DNA from: Isochrysis galbana
Taxonomy: Eukaryota > Haptophyta > Isochrysidales > Isochrysidaceae
Assembly (NCBI GenBank): GCA_018136815.1
Contig: CM030937.1
Location: 5,102,632-5,166,631 of the forward strand
Length of the DNA: 64,000 nucleotides
Direction: 5' to 3'
Under the pieces are notes generated by a model. It saw only the letters and a list, made by a program, of their open reading frames with translations. It was not told the origin of the DNA and did no database searches. How positions within the stretch are numbered: the first letter of the stretch is position 1; each line of letters opens with the position of its first letter. Of the stretch, positions 51,105 through 62,687 are shown piece by piece. The position numbers were made by a program, and so were the translations under genes.

Positions 51105-54020
51105 ATGCGCCGCTCTCTCTCCGGAGGCCGCTCGCCCGCGAGAGAGCTGATGGCCGGCTGGCTCCGCCTCACTGGCTCCTCCACGGGCCGCCTCAGAGAG
51201 AGAGACACCTTCTGCGTGCTCTTCTGCAACGAGGCGAGTGGCGAGCGGGGTGTGGAAGCTGAGCCGAGGCCGTCAAACCTGTGCTACTTCGAGGACGAGG
51301 CGCGATGCCGCCCGCGCGGATCAATCTCCCTCGGCGCTGTCTCCGTCGTCCAAGCGGGTGCCACGCTCCGACTCCTTTCGGCACACCGGAGAGTGCTCGT
51401 CCGCCTCTCGGCACCTTCTCAGCAGCTCGCTGACTTGTGGCTCGAGAGATTCAAGCAGGCGATGACGCTGGAGCATGCGCCCGCCGCATCGCCGCTTGAC
51501 AATGGGGGGCGGTGTCTGCCGCCCAACTGGGATGTGCCCACGATTGCGGTCCAGACCAACATCGCCTTCTCGGCGGAGCTCGGCGTCTCGCTCTCGCCGA
51601 CGACAGCCGAGCCCGCCGTGCGGCAGAACACGATGGACTCGCTGTGCACAGGTGGATCGGCCTCCACACTTGACTCGCGCCAGCCGTCGCTTGTTGCCGG
51701 CGACATTGAGTCCATCACAGACGACGAAGACGACAAGCCTCAGCGCAACGAGCGCCGGCGAGCCGAAGGCCTGCGGGTCCAGAGCCCACTGCACGAGGTG
51801 TCGGTATCAGCGAGGCTGCCCGCCGCCAAGTCTCCAATGAAGCCCTCGCTAGCCACGGAGATGCGTACGTCCCGCGCATCCGCCGTTGACCGTGACTCGG
51901 TCGCATCAAGCACGCGCTCACCGTCGGGCTACTTCTCGCCAAGGGCGCGCTTCTCGTCGATGGAACGCCTATTCTCGTCCGGACTGGCACGCACGCGGTC
52001 GGCAGCGCCCACGCGCGAGGCCAGCGGCGGCGCGGACGAGGACGCTGCCGGAATCGACGTCAATACAGGGACGGAGAAGGCAGCCCTTGCGCTAGACACC
52101 GTCGTGCTCGAGAAGAGCATCTATAGGCTGAGCGTGCACTCCCCGCCTCGCGCCAGCCGCGTGAGCGATATCCACTGGACCGAGCTGGAGAAGACAGACT
52201 CGGGTGAGCTCAGCTCGTGGGCCGACGCGTACGACAATGTCGAACCACTGACCGCCGCCGCGACAACCTTTGGGCCGAATGCCGAGGGAGGCTCCACAAC
52301 CGTGTCAGCGCCACCCGGAGGTGTTGCTCTGACTGGTGGGGCGGCACTCCGCGCAGGCGTCGTCTCTGCCCCCAATCCGCGCCTGTCTCCCCTCCCCGAC
52401 GCCAGCATACCTCGCAGCAAAGCGGATGCAGCCATCAAGGCAGAGGCGGCTCCGGCGGAAACGGATCTTGCGGCTCTCCTCTCGAGCGTGGGCTCGCCAG
52501 GCGCGGACGCCTGCCGCATAGTGGATGTGGACGCCTGCCGAGCGCAAACAGTAGAGCTACAAAACCTAGCGGATAGACCGACCGTCGCGAGGGCGGCTCT
52601 TGATGCACAAAAGGAGGCTGCAACAGAAGCGGAAATAGCTGGCTCCCCATATTTGCGCTCTCTTCTCCAGGTTCGATCCAAGTCGGCCACATCGAGGAGG
52701 CCCTCACGATCACCCGACAAGGCAGCGGCACTGCGGCGGTCGAGCTGCAGCGATGCGAGGAACGGCTCCCCTCGCTCAACAAGAAGAAGCTGGTTCCGGA
52801 TAGGCATGTTCTGCTCTTCAAAAAGCGCGGGCTCAACATCCACGCTGTCGCCCTTCAAACGGCGGCTGCAGCTGCCTACCCCTCAGCCTGATGACCCCAC
52901 TGGGCCTATCGTCCACACGGCGCGCGCGATGGCAGGTCTGCGAGGCGAGGACTCGACGTCGCGGTCCAGGGGCGAGCCCAGCCTCAGTCGGCGGGATACC
53001 GATCAGCAAGGGGGGGCCAGACGGTCATCGGAGGAGCCTCGCTTGCTTCGACAAGATACCGAGCCCATGTACGCCTCGCGAGAGGCGTCACACGATCGCG
53101 CGCGTGAGGCCTTTGAGGTGAACGCTGAGGCAGACGCCGCGGCTCGTCAGGCGCGGGCGTCGCCCAGGCTGGGGTCCGTCCCGCACGGCGTCTTCCCCTT
53201 GCCGTCGCCCAAGGGATGCAACGGTCTCGCCGAGAACTCGGGCAGCGATGAGCCGCCGATTGTGCGTCACAGCCTCGCTCGAGCTCACGGCCTCCCGTCC
53301 ATGCCCCCCTCCCCGAGCGTGTGGAGCTCCCGTGAGAGCCTCATCCGCGAGCGCGTGCTGAGCTTCTGCGGGGGCGCCGATAGCGATGTCAGCAAGAGCT
53401 TCGCGGACAGCTCAAGCTTTGCAGCCAGCTCAAGTTTTGCAGCCAGCTCACGGCTTGGCACAGCTCACTCGGTCGGTGGGTGGAGCGACGGCGTCGAACT
53501 CGAAAAGCGCGCCGACTCCTATCCGGACTTCCCCTTCATTGCGTACGACGAGAACGATCCGGAGCCTTCTAGCAACATGGTGATGGAGGTCGCGCCTGCG
53601 GTGACGCAGGCGGAGGTTGACAAGCTTGCAGAGGTGGTGGAACGGCTGCGAGCCCTCTCGACCAGTTCCCAACAGTCGGCACGCCTATCACCGGTGGTTC
53701 TGACGGAGGCTGCCGAGGAGCTCGGCTTGTTGGTAGCTCTCGCACAAGGGATGGCCGACCAATATAATCCGCCCGTAGACTATGGCTCCGAGGCGTTCCG
53801 GTCCACGGAACCGACGCGCCAGTCCCTCTCTTGGGAAACGCCCGCCGTAGGCGGAGCCGTAGGCGGAGCCGTAGGCGGAATGCCCACGATGAGCCATGCC
53901 GAGGTCCAAATCCCGGCACACTTGGTGCGCCCGAGGCGGGTGTCCCCAGTGCAAATGGTAGAAGCAAGGGACGAGATGGGCGCACTATCACGGCTTGCGG
54001 AAACGGTGGTGACAAGATAA
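51105..54020 (+). CDS. PH-domain protein with long Ser-rich tail
   Basis: A 971-residue protein in one open frame. Residues 12-120 form a pleckstrin homology domain: LMAGWLRLTGSSTGRLRERD (strands 1-2), LCYFEDEARCRPRGSISLG (strands 3-4), VLVRLSAPSQQ and the closing helix ADLWLERFKQAM with the conserved tryptophan. PH domains bind phosphoinositides or proteins and place a protein at membranes. The rest is mostly disordered and rich in Ser, Arg, Ala and Glu, with SRDSxR-like motifs, short repeats (SSFAAS twice; AVGG three times at 53850-53878) and a helical segment near 840-900 (VTQAEVDKLAEVVERLRAL). The start at 51105 is the first ATG after the G runs; MAGWLRL at 51150 is a fallback. No catalytic domain is seen. 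Confidence 0.8.
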   Translation: MRRSLSGGRSPARELMAGWLRLTGSSTGRLRERDTFCVLFCNEASGERGVEAEPRPSNLCYFEDEARCRPRGSISLGAVSVVQAGATLRLLSAHRRVLVRLSAPSQQLADLWLERFKQAMTLEHAPAASPLDNGGRCLPPNWDVPTIAVQTNIAFSAELGVSLSPTTAEPAVRQNTMDSLCTGGSASTLDSRQPSLVAGDIESITDDEDDKPQRNERRRAEGLRVQSPLHEVSVSARLPAAKSPMKPSLATEMRTSRASAVDRDSVASSTRSPSGYFSPRARFSSMERLFSSGLARTRSAAPTREASGGADEDAAGIDVNTGTEKAALALDTVVLEKSIYRLSVHSPPRASRVSDIHWTELEKTDSGELSSWADAYDNVEPLTAAATTFGPNAEGGSTTVSAPPGGVALTGGAALRAGVVSAPNPRLSPLPDASIPRSKADAAIKAEAAPAETDLAALLSSVGSPGADACRIVDVDACRAQTVELQNLADRPTVARAALDAQKEAATEAEIAGSPYLRSLLQVRSKSATSRRPSRSPDKAAALRRSSCSDARNGSPRSTRRSWFRIGMFCSSKSAGSTSTLSPFKRRLQLPTPQPDDPTGPIVHTARAMAGLRGEDSTSRSRGEPSLSRRDTDQQGGARRSSEEPRLLRQDTEPMYASREASHDRAREAFEVNAEADAAARQARASPRLGSVPHGVFPLPSPKGCNGLAENSGSDEPPIVRHSLARAHGLPSMPPSPSVWSSRESLIRERVLSFCGGADSDVSKSFADSSSFAASSSFAASSRLGTAHSVGGWSDGVELEKRADSYPDFPFIAYDENDPEPSSNMVMEVAPAVTQAEVDKLAEVVERLRALSTSSQQSARLSPVVLTEAAEELGLLVALAQGMADQYNPPVDYGSEAFRSTEPTRQSLSWETPAVGGAVGGAVGGMPTMSHAEVQIPAHLVRPRRVSPVQMVEARDEMGALSRLAETVVTR

Positions 54021-54841
54021 CGACCCGGCTAGAGGCGCTGCCGCGTGCCACTGAAGGCTGACAGCTGCCTTCCGCGCATGCCGCTGTGCTCTTTCGAGGT
54101 GAAAGACGGCGCGCGCCCAGCACTCGGTCCGGTCAAGCGAGTACTCGTCATGCCCAATGCTGTGAGTCCTTCCGGCACGCTGGAACGGCGGGGCAACGAC
54201 CTCCAGTGTTGCATCCGAGCCGTTCACAAGGGCTAGCGCGTATTCTCGATGGCTTGCCGCTCAGTCCACGCCGCACGCGGATTTTTCTCATCCGTAATGT
54301 CTGCGCGCGTGATATTGATTTGACGTACTGTAGGAAGGTCCTCGGGAATGAGACGACCTAGAATCTGAATCGGCCCATCGCCTGTGGTCATTCACGCATC
54401 CCCTTTCATTGTCGCACTTGCGGGCCTAGCCGTGCGCTATAGTGCCTATCACCTTTCATGCGCATGTGCCCTCAAGGCCACTGCCGGTTCCCTCAGTCGC
54501 ACCGCTCTGGGTGAAATAGAGTGCATTTGTGGGGCGACTGAACGCCCACGGATTCATGATTTCGCGCATTGCGCATCGTGTCGATGTGCGGTGCATATGG
54601 TACACACACCCAGGTTGCCGAGTTGGTTGGACGGTGATGAGGAGCAGCAAATTGGTAATTTGGAGTCAGCATGGATCAGCCGGCGGTGGACGAGGTCGTC
54701 TATTCCCACATTCCCACATCGCCAAACCTGTTTGCTTGTGCTTCATTTCTCCGAGGTGCGTGGGGCGATAATTGGTGATTGATGGGCGACTTGTTCGCTA
54801 TGAAAAAGATCTCGCACGCTTGAAGATGCCGGATATCACTA
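54021..54841. other. Intergenic, nothing recognised
   Basis: Only short open frames follow the PH-domain gene. Its 3' UTR is presumably in the first few hundred bases. Confidence 0.35.
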
Positions 54842-55345
54842 AGCTTATGATTGATCGCCATGGTGGAGGGCCTCGCCCCCCCCCACCACCACTCTCGACC
54901 CCCCTCATGGGGGGCGAGATCCGCTCACGCCCCCTTGCGTTGCCGCCCTTAGGGTGCAGGGGGCCACTACTCACCTCAACTGCCCCGGCGACTCACCAGC
55001 TGGGCACAGATCGCACGCCCTGACCCACGTTGGACGTCTCATCGCTCTGACCAATTCCGCCTCATCCTCACCTGGGCCTCCCTGATCCGGAGCCCCCAAC
55101 CGCAGCGCTCCCAAGTCGACCTTCGGCGGGACGCGGCGAGAGCCAGTGAGGGGGAGGCAGGAGGTGCCAAGGCCATAAATGCTAATCAATGTTATATCCT
55201 AGCCAACCCCACTAGTTAATCGGACACAACTTTTCAGTCCCGGAATCCCGCAATGCCTGACGAGCCAGGTGTCCGAGTGATACTAGGGGGAGAGGGCACT
55301 GCCCCCTCCGCCCTCGATATTTGTCCCCCCTCCAAGAAGGTGCAA
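54842..55345. mobile_element. Family B-like head and reverse family C copy 3
   Basis: 54842-55025 begins CTTATGATTGATCGCCATGG and parallels 60797-61010. 55185-55345 is family C in reverse (ATGTTATATCCTAGCCAACC to GATATTTGTCCCCCC). The two lie about 150 bp apart, again side by side. Confidence 0.55.
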
Positions 55346-56032
55346 CTCGAGGTTCCCTTTTTTTCATCTCAAGTGCAATGTGCCAGCATATTCAAGCCTC
55401 GCTCCTGAACATTGCACATGTTCTTTAGTAGTAGTCATTACTCGACTAGCAACCAAACGTTGGCTATCCAAGACCAAGGTACTAAAGTTGGCACAAGTGC
55501 ACTGAAACAAGTCTGCGCTTCTCACTTATTTCATACCATGCGGCTGACGCATACCATGCGGCTGACAAGCAAGTGGCAAAAACAAAAGAGCGAGAGTGAG
55601 AGAAACACTACCGAGAAGCTCTCAAGAGAGACCGGTGACCTACCCTGCGACCAAGAACATTCAGCCATCGACCCCCCATGATATAAGACCTCACCGCCAG
55701 CGTCGAAAGAAGATGCAAAGCCCTCCCGATCGCAATCGTGGGGCGCTTCTCGTTGACATGAAGCTTGTAGCACGTAGTACATGCGTAACAGGTCACTAGA
55801 AGTGGAATCCCTAAACGGATGCCCCTCCCCCCCCCCCCCCCCCCGGGTTTCGAGGAGCATTTTGACGAGAGCTCCCAGGCCCCACATCACCAGGAGTGGA
55901 ATACCTCATCGGATGCCCCCAGGAATCGACTGACAAGACGCCAAGGATTTCCTCATTGGCTTGTCCGCGCTACTGCCCGCACGCAGATCTAGGCTGCACT
56001 CGGTCTTTGTGGCCGCTAAGCGCATCAACAGG
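55346..56032. other. Downstream of the phosphatase gene
   Basis: A GCATACCATGCGGCTGAC direct repeat at 55535-55570 and a C homopolymer at 55826-55845. A roughly 30-bp word (GTGGAAT..CT.A.CGGATGCCCC) occurs at 55802 and 55895. No gene is seen. Confidence 0.4.
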
Positions 56033-59000
56033 TCAAGGGCCAACATCTGCCTCGCTGACCTCCTCGTCGAGGTCAACGTCGTCTTCCACAACAATGGCCT
56101 CCTCAACAACCTCTACCAGCTCGTCCAAGTGCTCCTCCAACACACGCCGGTCTGCCATCTCGAGGTCATGATCTGTTTCTGCAGCCGTGGAAGCGGACAC
56201 CAAGCTGCCATCTAGGTCTACCTCGGCCACCCTGGCTAGCAGGCCTTCAGGACGAGAGCGTAGGGGCGAGACAGGCCTATCGGGGTCATGAAGCCAGGCG
56301 CGACGCGCAGCCTTTTGCCCCTTGGAGCGTAAAACCTTGGCGAAAACGTGTAGCTCGCGCGATATGATGAGCATCGCCCCATCATTCTCGTGTTGCGCGC
56401 CGTAATCAGGTGCCGAGAAGAGAGTGACTAGGCGACCCTCTGCGAAGTACTCGAAGCCATCTTGTACGCATTGATGCGCACGCAGGATGAGTTGCAGCCC
56501 GTTGTCGGCGCAGAATTTGCGCACGCGGTCTGGTCCGAACTTAACCACATTTCGGCCTCGCGCATTCGGCTGAATCCCTTCCTGCTCGTCGCGGTCGGTC
56601 GGGTCGGACCAGAGCACATCCGCAAGAAGCCGCGAGTCGGCGTCGGGCTCAGAATTCATCATGTGCAAGTTCACACGAGCGGGACGGGGCAGCTGTCTCA
56701 GCTGCGAGAGCGAGCCAAGTGAAGCCCCAAGTCCGCCATGCACCGCGAGGATCTGCCCATCCACCAAGGCACCAACCGGCATGTACTCAAACACCGAGTT
56801 AAGCGATCGCCACACCGCCGTACCGGAATGACAGCGCCGCTCGCACTCGCCGCGGAAGCCATATAAGGCATTGACCTGCGTTATGGGCATGAGGCACGAT
56901 GAGCTCGAAGTGATCGCAGCGAGGAGAGTCCATCGGCGGCGTCGGGCAATCTCTCAGGTCCACCTAGCCTCGAAAAAAAATGTGACTAGCATAGGACTCC
57001 AATGTCACTAGCGGCCCGCTTGCCCAAAAGGGCACACGGCAATCAGCATGGAAGAAGCGTAAGGCACCTGCAGGTCCTCGTGGTTACCGCGGAGGAGGAC
57101 GATGCGTTGCGGGTGCAGGATCTTGAGGGAAAGAAGCAAAGCACAGACCTGCATGATTAAGGGAGACCGGGCAGAGCGGTGGGGCATCAGAACAACTTGA
57201 GCAGGGTGCGGCCGCCAATGGCGGCGCCATTCGCCATCTACCCGCAGGCGGCGAGTTCACGACCCCGCATGGGAGCAAGGCGGGTGCGTAGCTACCCAGG
57301 GCGACGCTCGTCCGAAAGCTCTCCCTCGATCCAACGCAGCATCGGCCAGACGCACCTCGAGGGAATTCCTACCCCTATCCACATAGTCGCCTAGAAAGAG
57401 GTAGTTGCAATACTCGATGTCGCCTCCATAGGGCTGCGGTGACCCAAAAGTGGCAAAGTAGCGCATCAGGTCCCCAAATTGGCCGTGGATATCCCCAAAC
57501 ACCTTGACTGGTGTCGACATCTCGACCAATGAGGATGACGCCCACATTTTCCTCGCGATGGCGAACTTGCAGAGGAGAATCAGCTCCCGGTCAGTGCACA
57601 AGTACTCGAGTGAGCCCTGACCTCCATCCGAGCACGCAGGGTTCCAGTCGCGCGATGAATTGCGGAGGAGCTGAGACGGCAAGCAAGGCAAGGAGACCAC
57701 CGGCGGTGTCAAGGCACGCAGAAGGCCAAGGCAGCGGGGTTCGAGGATAGTGAGGCAGCGATAATGTGTGTTCCTGGTGAGGGCACAGGCAGCGAGCTTT
57801 GAAGTGGGAGTAGGAGATAAGTCAGTTCCACATTTTTCCAACGATACGGGCTCGTCTTCACCTGGTTGCGTATTCGCTTCGCGATGTCCTTGGCCTTTGC
57901 TGGGGAGTCGGGCGGGAGCTTGAGCTGCGGGGCGACTGAAACGGCGCGTCGGGCGACGGCGGCGTCGGTATCGGCCATCCGAATCGAAGCCTGCCGCCAT
58001 ACCAGTGCGTCGTCATCGACATGACGAGGGGGGCCACATGCACTGGCCTCGGTGGCGAGAATCTCCTCCTCGTCGGACGAAACCTCGTGCAATTGATCTG
58101 CCGGCGCATCTACATCCTCGCCGTCGAGGCTCTCCGCATGACTGCAATCCCCTTCGCTCCTACCGTTGTGGTCGACAGACGCATTGACCCGCCACTCCGC
58201 CCCATGGCCGCGCGGCCGCGCGGGCGAGTAGTGCACCACTTTCTTGGCGGCAAATCGGACCGCTTCGACGTGTGGGTTCATCAATGGCGAGTGTGGCAAC
58301 GCCAAGGAGAGTGAGCGAACCCCGGCAGCCAATGATGGGGACGAGACTCCTTCGACACTGACACATCGCATAGGAGGGGGTGCAGGTGCCGAATACGAGG
58401 CAGACGCTGCGAGGCCCGAAGCGGGCGGCGACGAGAACGTGGAAGAGAAAGGTAAGGGGGAATAGGTGCGGCGAGCTGCCTCACTACTTGCAGGGGGCGA
58501 GGCAGGGAGTGACTCTGAGGCCAAACTCGAGCTGGCCACACCCGTTGCGGTGATGCTCGTATGCAAAGACGAGCTCTTTGGCGATTCGGCAGAAGTAGCG
58601 AGACTTGGAGAGACTAGGCGCGAAGTCGCCCGTGGTGGAATGCGAGGAGAGTCCGATGGCGTGCTCATCGGAACAGGTGGAGTGGGCGGCGGCGTCCCAC
58701 CCGCTGGTATCAGCATCGGCCCTCGCACCCGTCCCTCGCCCGATGATGGCGATGCAGCGGCGCCGATTCCGGCGATTGGCGGAAGGGGGGCGGCGGGCAG
58801 ATCGGGAAGCGCCCTCGTGAGCGGTAGATGACGGGGTTCGGACGTGGCTGGGGAGGGGAGCCCAGTGCGCGCTCTGTGCCGGGCGCTGCTATCCGAGAAG
58901 CTAATGGGAGCGCTCGAATCGCCATCTGGCGAAACGCTCGTGGAGGCCGGCTGTGAGCCATAGCGGTGACTGCCGGCGGCCGGCGAATCAGTCATGATGA

Positions 59001-60315
59001 GGTGCATCTGGAGGCGAGGCGGCACCGTAGCAGTGGTCGGCAAAGGCGGCGGAGGCGGCGGAGACGAGGTTGCACTGTTGATATATTTGTTATACGGCCC
59101 TTGAGGCGGCGGTGGAGGCATTGAAGGGATGTGCGATTGTGGAGCACCAGCGGTGGGACTGGCGGTCTGCGGGAGTGGAGGAGGTGGGGGAGGAGGTGGT
59201 GGTGGTGGCAACCGGCCAAGTGCGTTGAAATCTGCAGAGCTCTTCCGCGAGTGGCCGGGCAGCGTCGTGGTTGATGGCTGCCCTGCCATGGCAGCACTCG
59301 CAGCAGGCAACGGCGCGGCTTGCATCGAGTGCGGCGGTCCAAAAAGAGGCTGGGGCAGCCGGAACAGTCGGGAGCACCCGCGGATCTTCAAGGAGCCAAC
59401 AGCCTCGCGAAACTTAGACAGCGTGAGCGCATGGCTGTTTGAGGACTCGTCGATCGCCTGATCAAAGGCGGCCGAGGGAGTAGTGTGAGCGAGCATGCTT
59501 CGACAGGCCAGTTGGCGGCAACGATGCGAGCAGCGCAAGGGCACATGTATGTGAGGACGGTATGGCCATGTGCGCGCCTTCACCTCCCCCACGAGACCTT
59601 CCCATGTGGCGCGTGCCATCTCCGCCAACATCGCATGATCGAGAGGCGGTCGGCAAAACGCGGAGTGCATAGCTGCTACGAGTCGCTCGCACTGCACAAG
59701 CGAAAGGCAGCCTGAGCTATCGTCGTTGAACTTCCGGAAGATGTACCTACACGAGGAGCAGAGGGCTCTCTTAGCAGATGTGCACCGGGCATCGCGCGCG
59801 GTGGCAGCGTCAGGCACGCGTGGAGAGCCGACACGCATTTCCTCCGCAGAGTGCTGGCTGGCCAGTCTCACGCATCGCGATTCCTCGCGCGCGCACGTGC
59901 AAGATCGCTCTGCTCACTGTGCTCGTATCCCGTTCCAGAGTCCGCCGTGCGTGGTGTGCGGGTCGAGCGCCATCATGCCGACCTGGAAGGCGTGAAGGTC
60001 GAGTCTGCCGTCGGGTCTGCGGCAGATCGCACGGCACACGTCCGGCACGTCTTCTGGCGAGATGCCTCTCTCTGCGAGCAGGCTGGCGAGGCTAGCTGCG
60101 CTGGGAAGCTCCTCTTCGGGAGGATCGAGCGCCCGGAAGAGCTGCGCAAGCTGCAGTAGCCGTGGCTCGTCCCACCAGGCGGCGCGAGCGAGCGCTTCGA
60201 TGGGCTGGTCGTCTGTACAGTCCCATTCGGACGGTGGGGCGCGGAGCCAGTGCATCGCACGCGGTGAGAGTGGGGGCGGCGCGAGGAGCCTGCCGGTGGC
60301 GCGAGCGGAGGGCAT
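56033..60315 (-). CDS. EF-hand and PPP-type serine/threonine phosphatase
   Basis: Protein phosphatase of the PPP superfamily, a two-metal enzyme removing phosphate from Ser/Thr. Exons: 60315-59918, 59746-57862 (probably with a further intron 59583-59458), 57670-57356, 57148-57067 and 56875-56033. All junctions are GT-AG and keep frame. The N-terminus has EF-hand-like helices ([38 protein letters not shown]). A Pro/Ser-rich linker of about 450 residues follows, with an 11-proline run. Catalytic motifs in order: [74 protein letters not shown] and LFSAPDYG. Metal and phosphate ligands are present. The usual SAPNYC is SAPDYG, so the cysteine that binds microcystin in PP1/PP2A is replaced. GDLMRYF and NARG resemble the plant/protist PPKL (BSU1-like) group, but no Kelch repeats are present. 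The C-terminus is strongly acidic. Confidence 0.88.
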
Positions 60316-60796
60316 CGCAGAGCGACCAGGAGGGAGGGGGAGGCGGGAGGCGGGAGGAGAGGGAGTGGGAGAGGGGGCGGGGCGGAGAGCCGAGGGGGGG
60401 GGGCGGGGGGAAGAAGGGGGGGGAAGGGGGGGGGAGGGGGAGAGGGAAAGGGAAAGGGGTGTGGGGAAGGAGAGAGAGATAAAAAAGAGTAGAGAGGAGA
60501 GTAGGGCGTCGGAAAGAGACCGAGAGAGAGCACAGGGTGAGGAGGAAAAAAGAGAAAGAGGAAGTCAGAGAGAGAGAGAAATAGGGGAGGTGGAGGGGGT
60601 TGAGAGAGAAGGGCTCTCTCTGAGATAACAGATGAGAAGAGAAACAAAAGAGATACTATTTTTTATTCTTGCAAGCAAGGGAGGGCTGCAAGAGGAGACG
60701 AAATAAAGTGTTCTTGTTACTACTTTAGCAACGGCTATTCTTAGAGCAGATGATATCCATATGATACACAATTCTTACAACAGTCACATCGACACT
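60316..60796. promoter_or_regulatory. GA/GGGA-rich region upstream of the phosphatase gene
   Basis: 60325-60610 (plus strand) is GA-, GGGA- and G-rich directly upstream of the ATG at 60315, as at other genes here. It is likely 5' UTR and promoter. No defined factor site can be named. Confidence 0.45.
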
Positions 60797-61857
60797 AATC
60801 TTATGATTTGTCACCATGGAGGGGGGCCTCGCGCCCCCCCCCCCACACACACACTCTCGACTCCCCTCATGGGGGCCAGAACCATCCACCCCCCTGCGCT
60901 GCCTCTTGGCATGCAGAGGGGACTCATCCTCATCCACATCCAGACTGCCCAGACTCTCCCAGAGAGCTGAGCTTGGAGCTTGGATCGCACGTCCTGGCCC
61001 ACGCCGGCCAGAACTAACAACTAACTTTATAGTTGGTCGCCATGGAGCGCGCCGCCGCTCCCCACCTCTCTTTCGGGTCCCCCGCCGCGGGCGCCCCCCC
61101 AGTACCCATGGAGCTGTCGCTGGCAAAGCGACCGCGTCCGCCCGCAGAGGCCGAGCAGGTGAGCGCGACGACCCCGGTCGCGCCGCATGGCCCGTGGCCC
61201 CGGCCACACCAGCCACAGCAGCCATGCTGGCCCACCTCATGGTGGGCCACAGGCTGTGGAGGATAGAGAGCCAGCACCACCCAAGATGAACCACTCCTCC
61301 ACCAGGCATGCCGGCATGCCTTATGGCAGAGGCCTCTCCCACCCTGGGGACGGCCGCGCTGCCGGGGTAGCGCGGCCCGAGACCGGGTAGCCCTTATGGG
61401 CACAAATCCAACATCAACATCATTGCGCACAATGACACTCATTCACCAGCACCAAGCCGCCTTGCTGGCGACCTCTGAAGGCTCCTGGAGGCCAGCTCAG
61501 GGGACAGAGGAGGCTGGGGCTGGGCCATGGCCTCCCCTGCCTCTCCCTCGCTGGCGCTCCTGAGCCTCAGGGGCCCCATGCTGCACCTGACTGCCTGTCT
61601 GCCTGTCGAAAGGGGGGAGGAGGGGTTTGGAGCAATGGGCTGGCCACGCCGGGCCAGGACGAGCGAATCAGGCGAGCCTGTGGCCTGTGGGGAAGGGAGT
61701 GGGTCAGCAGAGGAGTCTGCTCCTGGCAAGCCATAAGCAGGCATGCCAGGAGGATGGGTGGTTCCTCCCCCACGGCAGGGGAGCAGTGGAGAGAGGGGGG
61801 GGCTCGGGGCTCGTGCCCCCCCATGGGTGAACCAAGTACCAAGTATAAACTTAGTTC
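60797..61857. mobile_element. Cluster of retroelement pieces (MERA leader copy 3 and reverse family B)
   Basis: 60797-61015 parallels 54842-55025. 61020-61160 is the MERA leader (AACTAACAACTAACTTTATA, then ATG at 61042, MERAAAPHLSFGSPAAG), ending GAGCAG|GTGAGCGCG, with shared sequence to about 61410. 61440-61857 is a reverse, 3'-truncated family B copy whose head (AAGTATAAACTTAGTT) is at 61841-61857. Confidence 0.6.
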
Positions 61858-61867
61858 CTTTTCCCCC

Positions 61868-61965
61868 ACCTCTAACCTCTAACCTCTAACCTCTATAGTC
61901 TATAGTCTATAGCCTCTAGACTCTAGAGTCTAGAGCTAGAGCTAGAGTAGAGAGTAGAAGTAAGA
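61868..61965. repeat. CCTCTAA and TAGTCTA short tandem repeats
   Basis: Four CCTCTAA units, then TAGTCTA and CTAGAG words. They resemble degenerate telomere-like repeats but are too short and variable to call that. Confidence 0.6.
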
Positions 61966-62687
61966 ATTATGTGCTATGTACGAAGAGTAGAAGCATACTT
62001 ATCTTCTACTCTAGAGGTGGGGGGGGAGGAGCTGGGTGGGCTGCGCGGGCCATGATGCCAGAGGGTCAGGGGGTGGTCGGACTGTCGGCAGCCCGACACG
62101 GCGCTGCATCGGGCGGGAATCAAATGCCGAATGTAGCTTAGATATAAAGGAATCGATCCCCCCGCGGGCGCGACCGCCAATTCTTTACGGGTAGAGCGTG
62201 AGCGCGCGTGACGGAGGGGGGGGGAGGGGGGGAGAATCGCACCATTTCCTGGCTAAGATTTTCGTGGCGGCAGGTGGCCCCCCCTGAAGGTTTTTTATTG
62301 GGCCTCGCGCCACGGTCAAAAAATGCAGCCCAACCCTTACTAGTAGTTAAAAAGCCCCTGTTTGACCGCCCTACCTATGGCTATGCCTGTCATTTGCTCC
62401 AAGAATAGGCATAGCTAGAGTAGTAGGGACGCTCTCTCCCGTCGCTCGTTGCTATTTGCATCTGCATGAATAGCGAGTAGCTACAAACGACCTGCTTTTA
62501 GTGTACTCTAGAGTACATGTGTACCATAGGGGTCAATGCGGAGGCGCTTCGTGCCCTCCCCACATGTATTTTACTAAACACCTAGCGGATTAGACCTGCA
62601 CGACAGTAAAATAGAATAAAACAGATCCACAGTGAGCTTCTTTGCAGATGGCGGTCCCAGCCGCCTGCAAGCCAACTGCAGCCCCCG
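61966..62687. other. Intergenic with a family D transposon end at 62358-62373
   Basis: CTGTTTGACCGCCCTA at 62358-62373 matches the family D terminal repeat; no partner end was found. 62205-62235 is G-rich. The last 100 bases are presumably the rhodanese 5' UTR. Confidence 0.45.

Noticed and set aside
61868-61900. Interstitial telomere
   Set aside because: Only four CCTCTAA units, then drift into TAGTCTA words; the telomere repeat of this organism is unknown.
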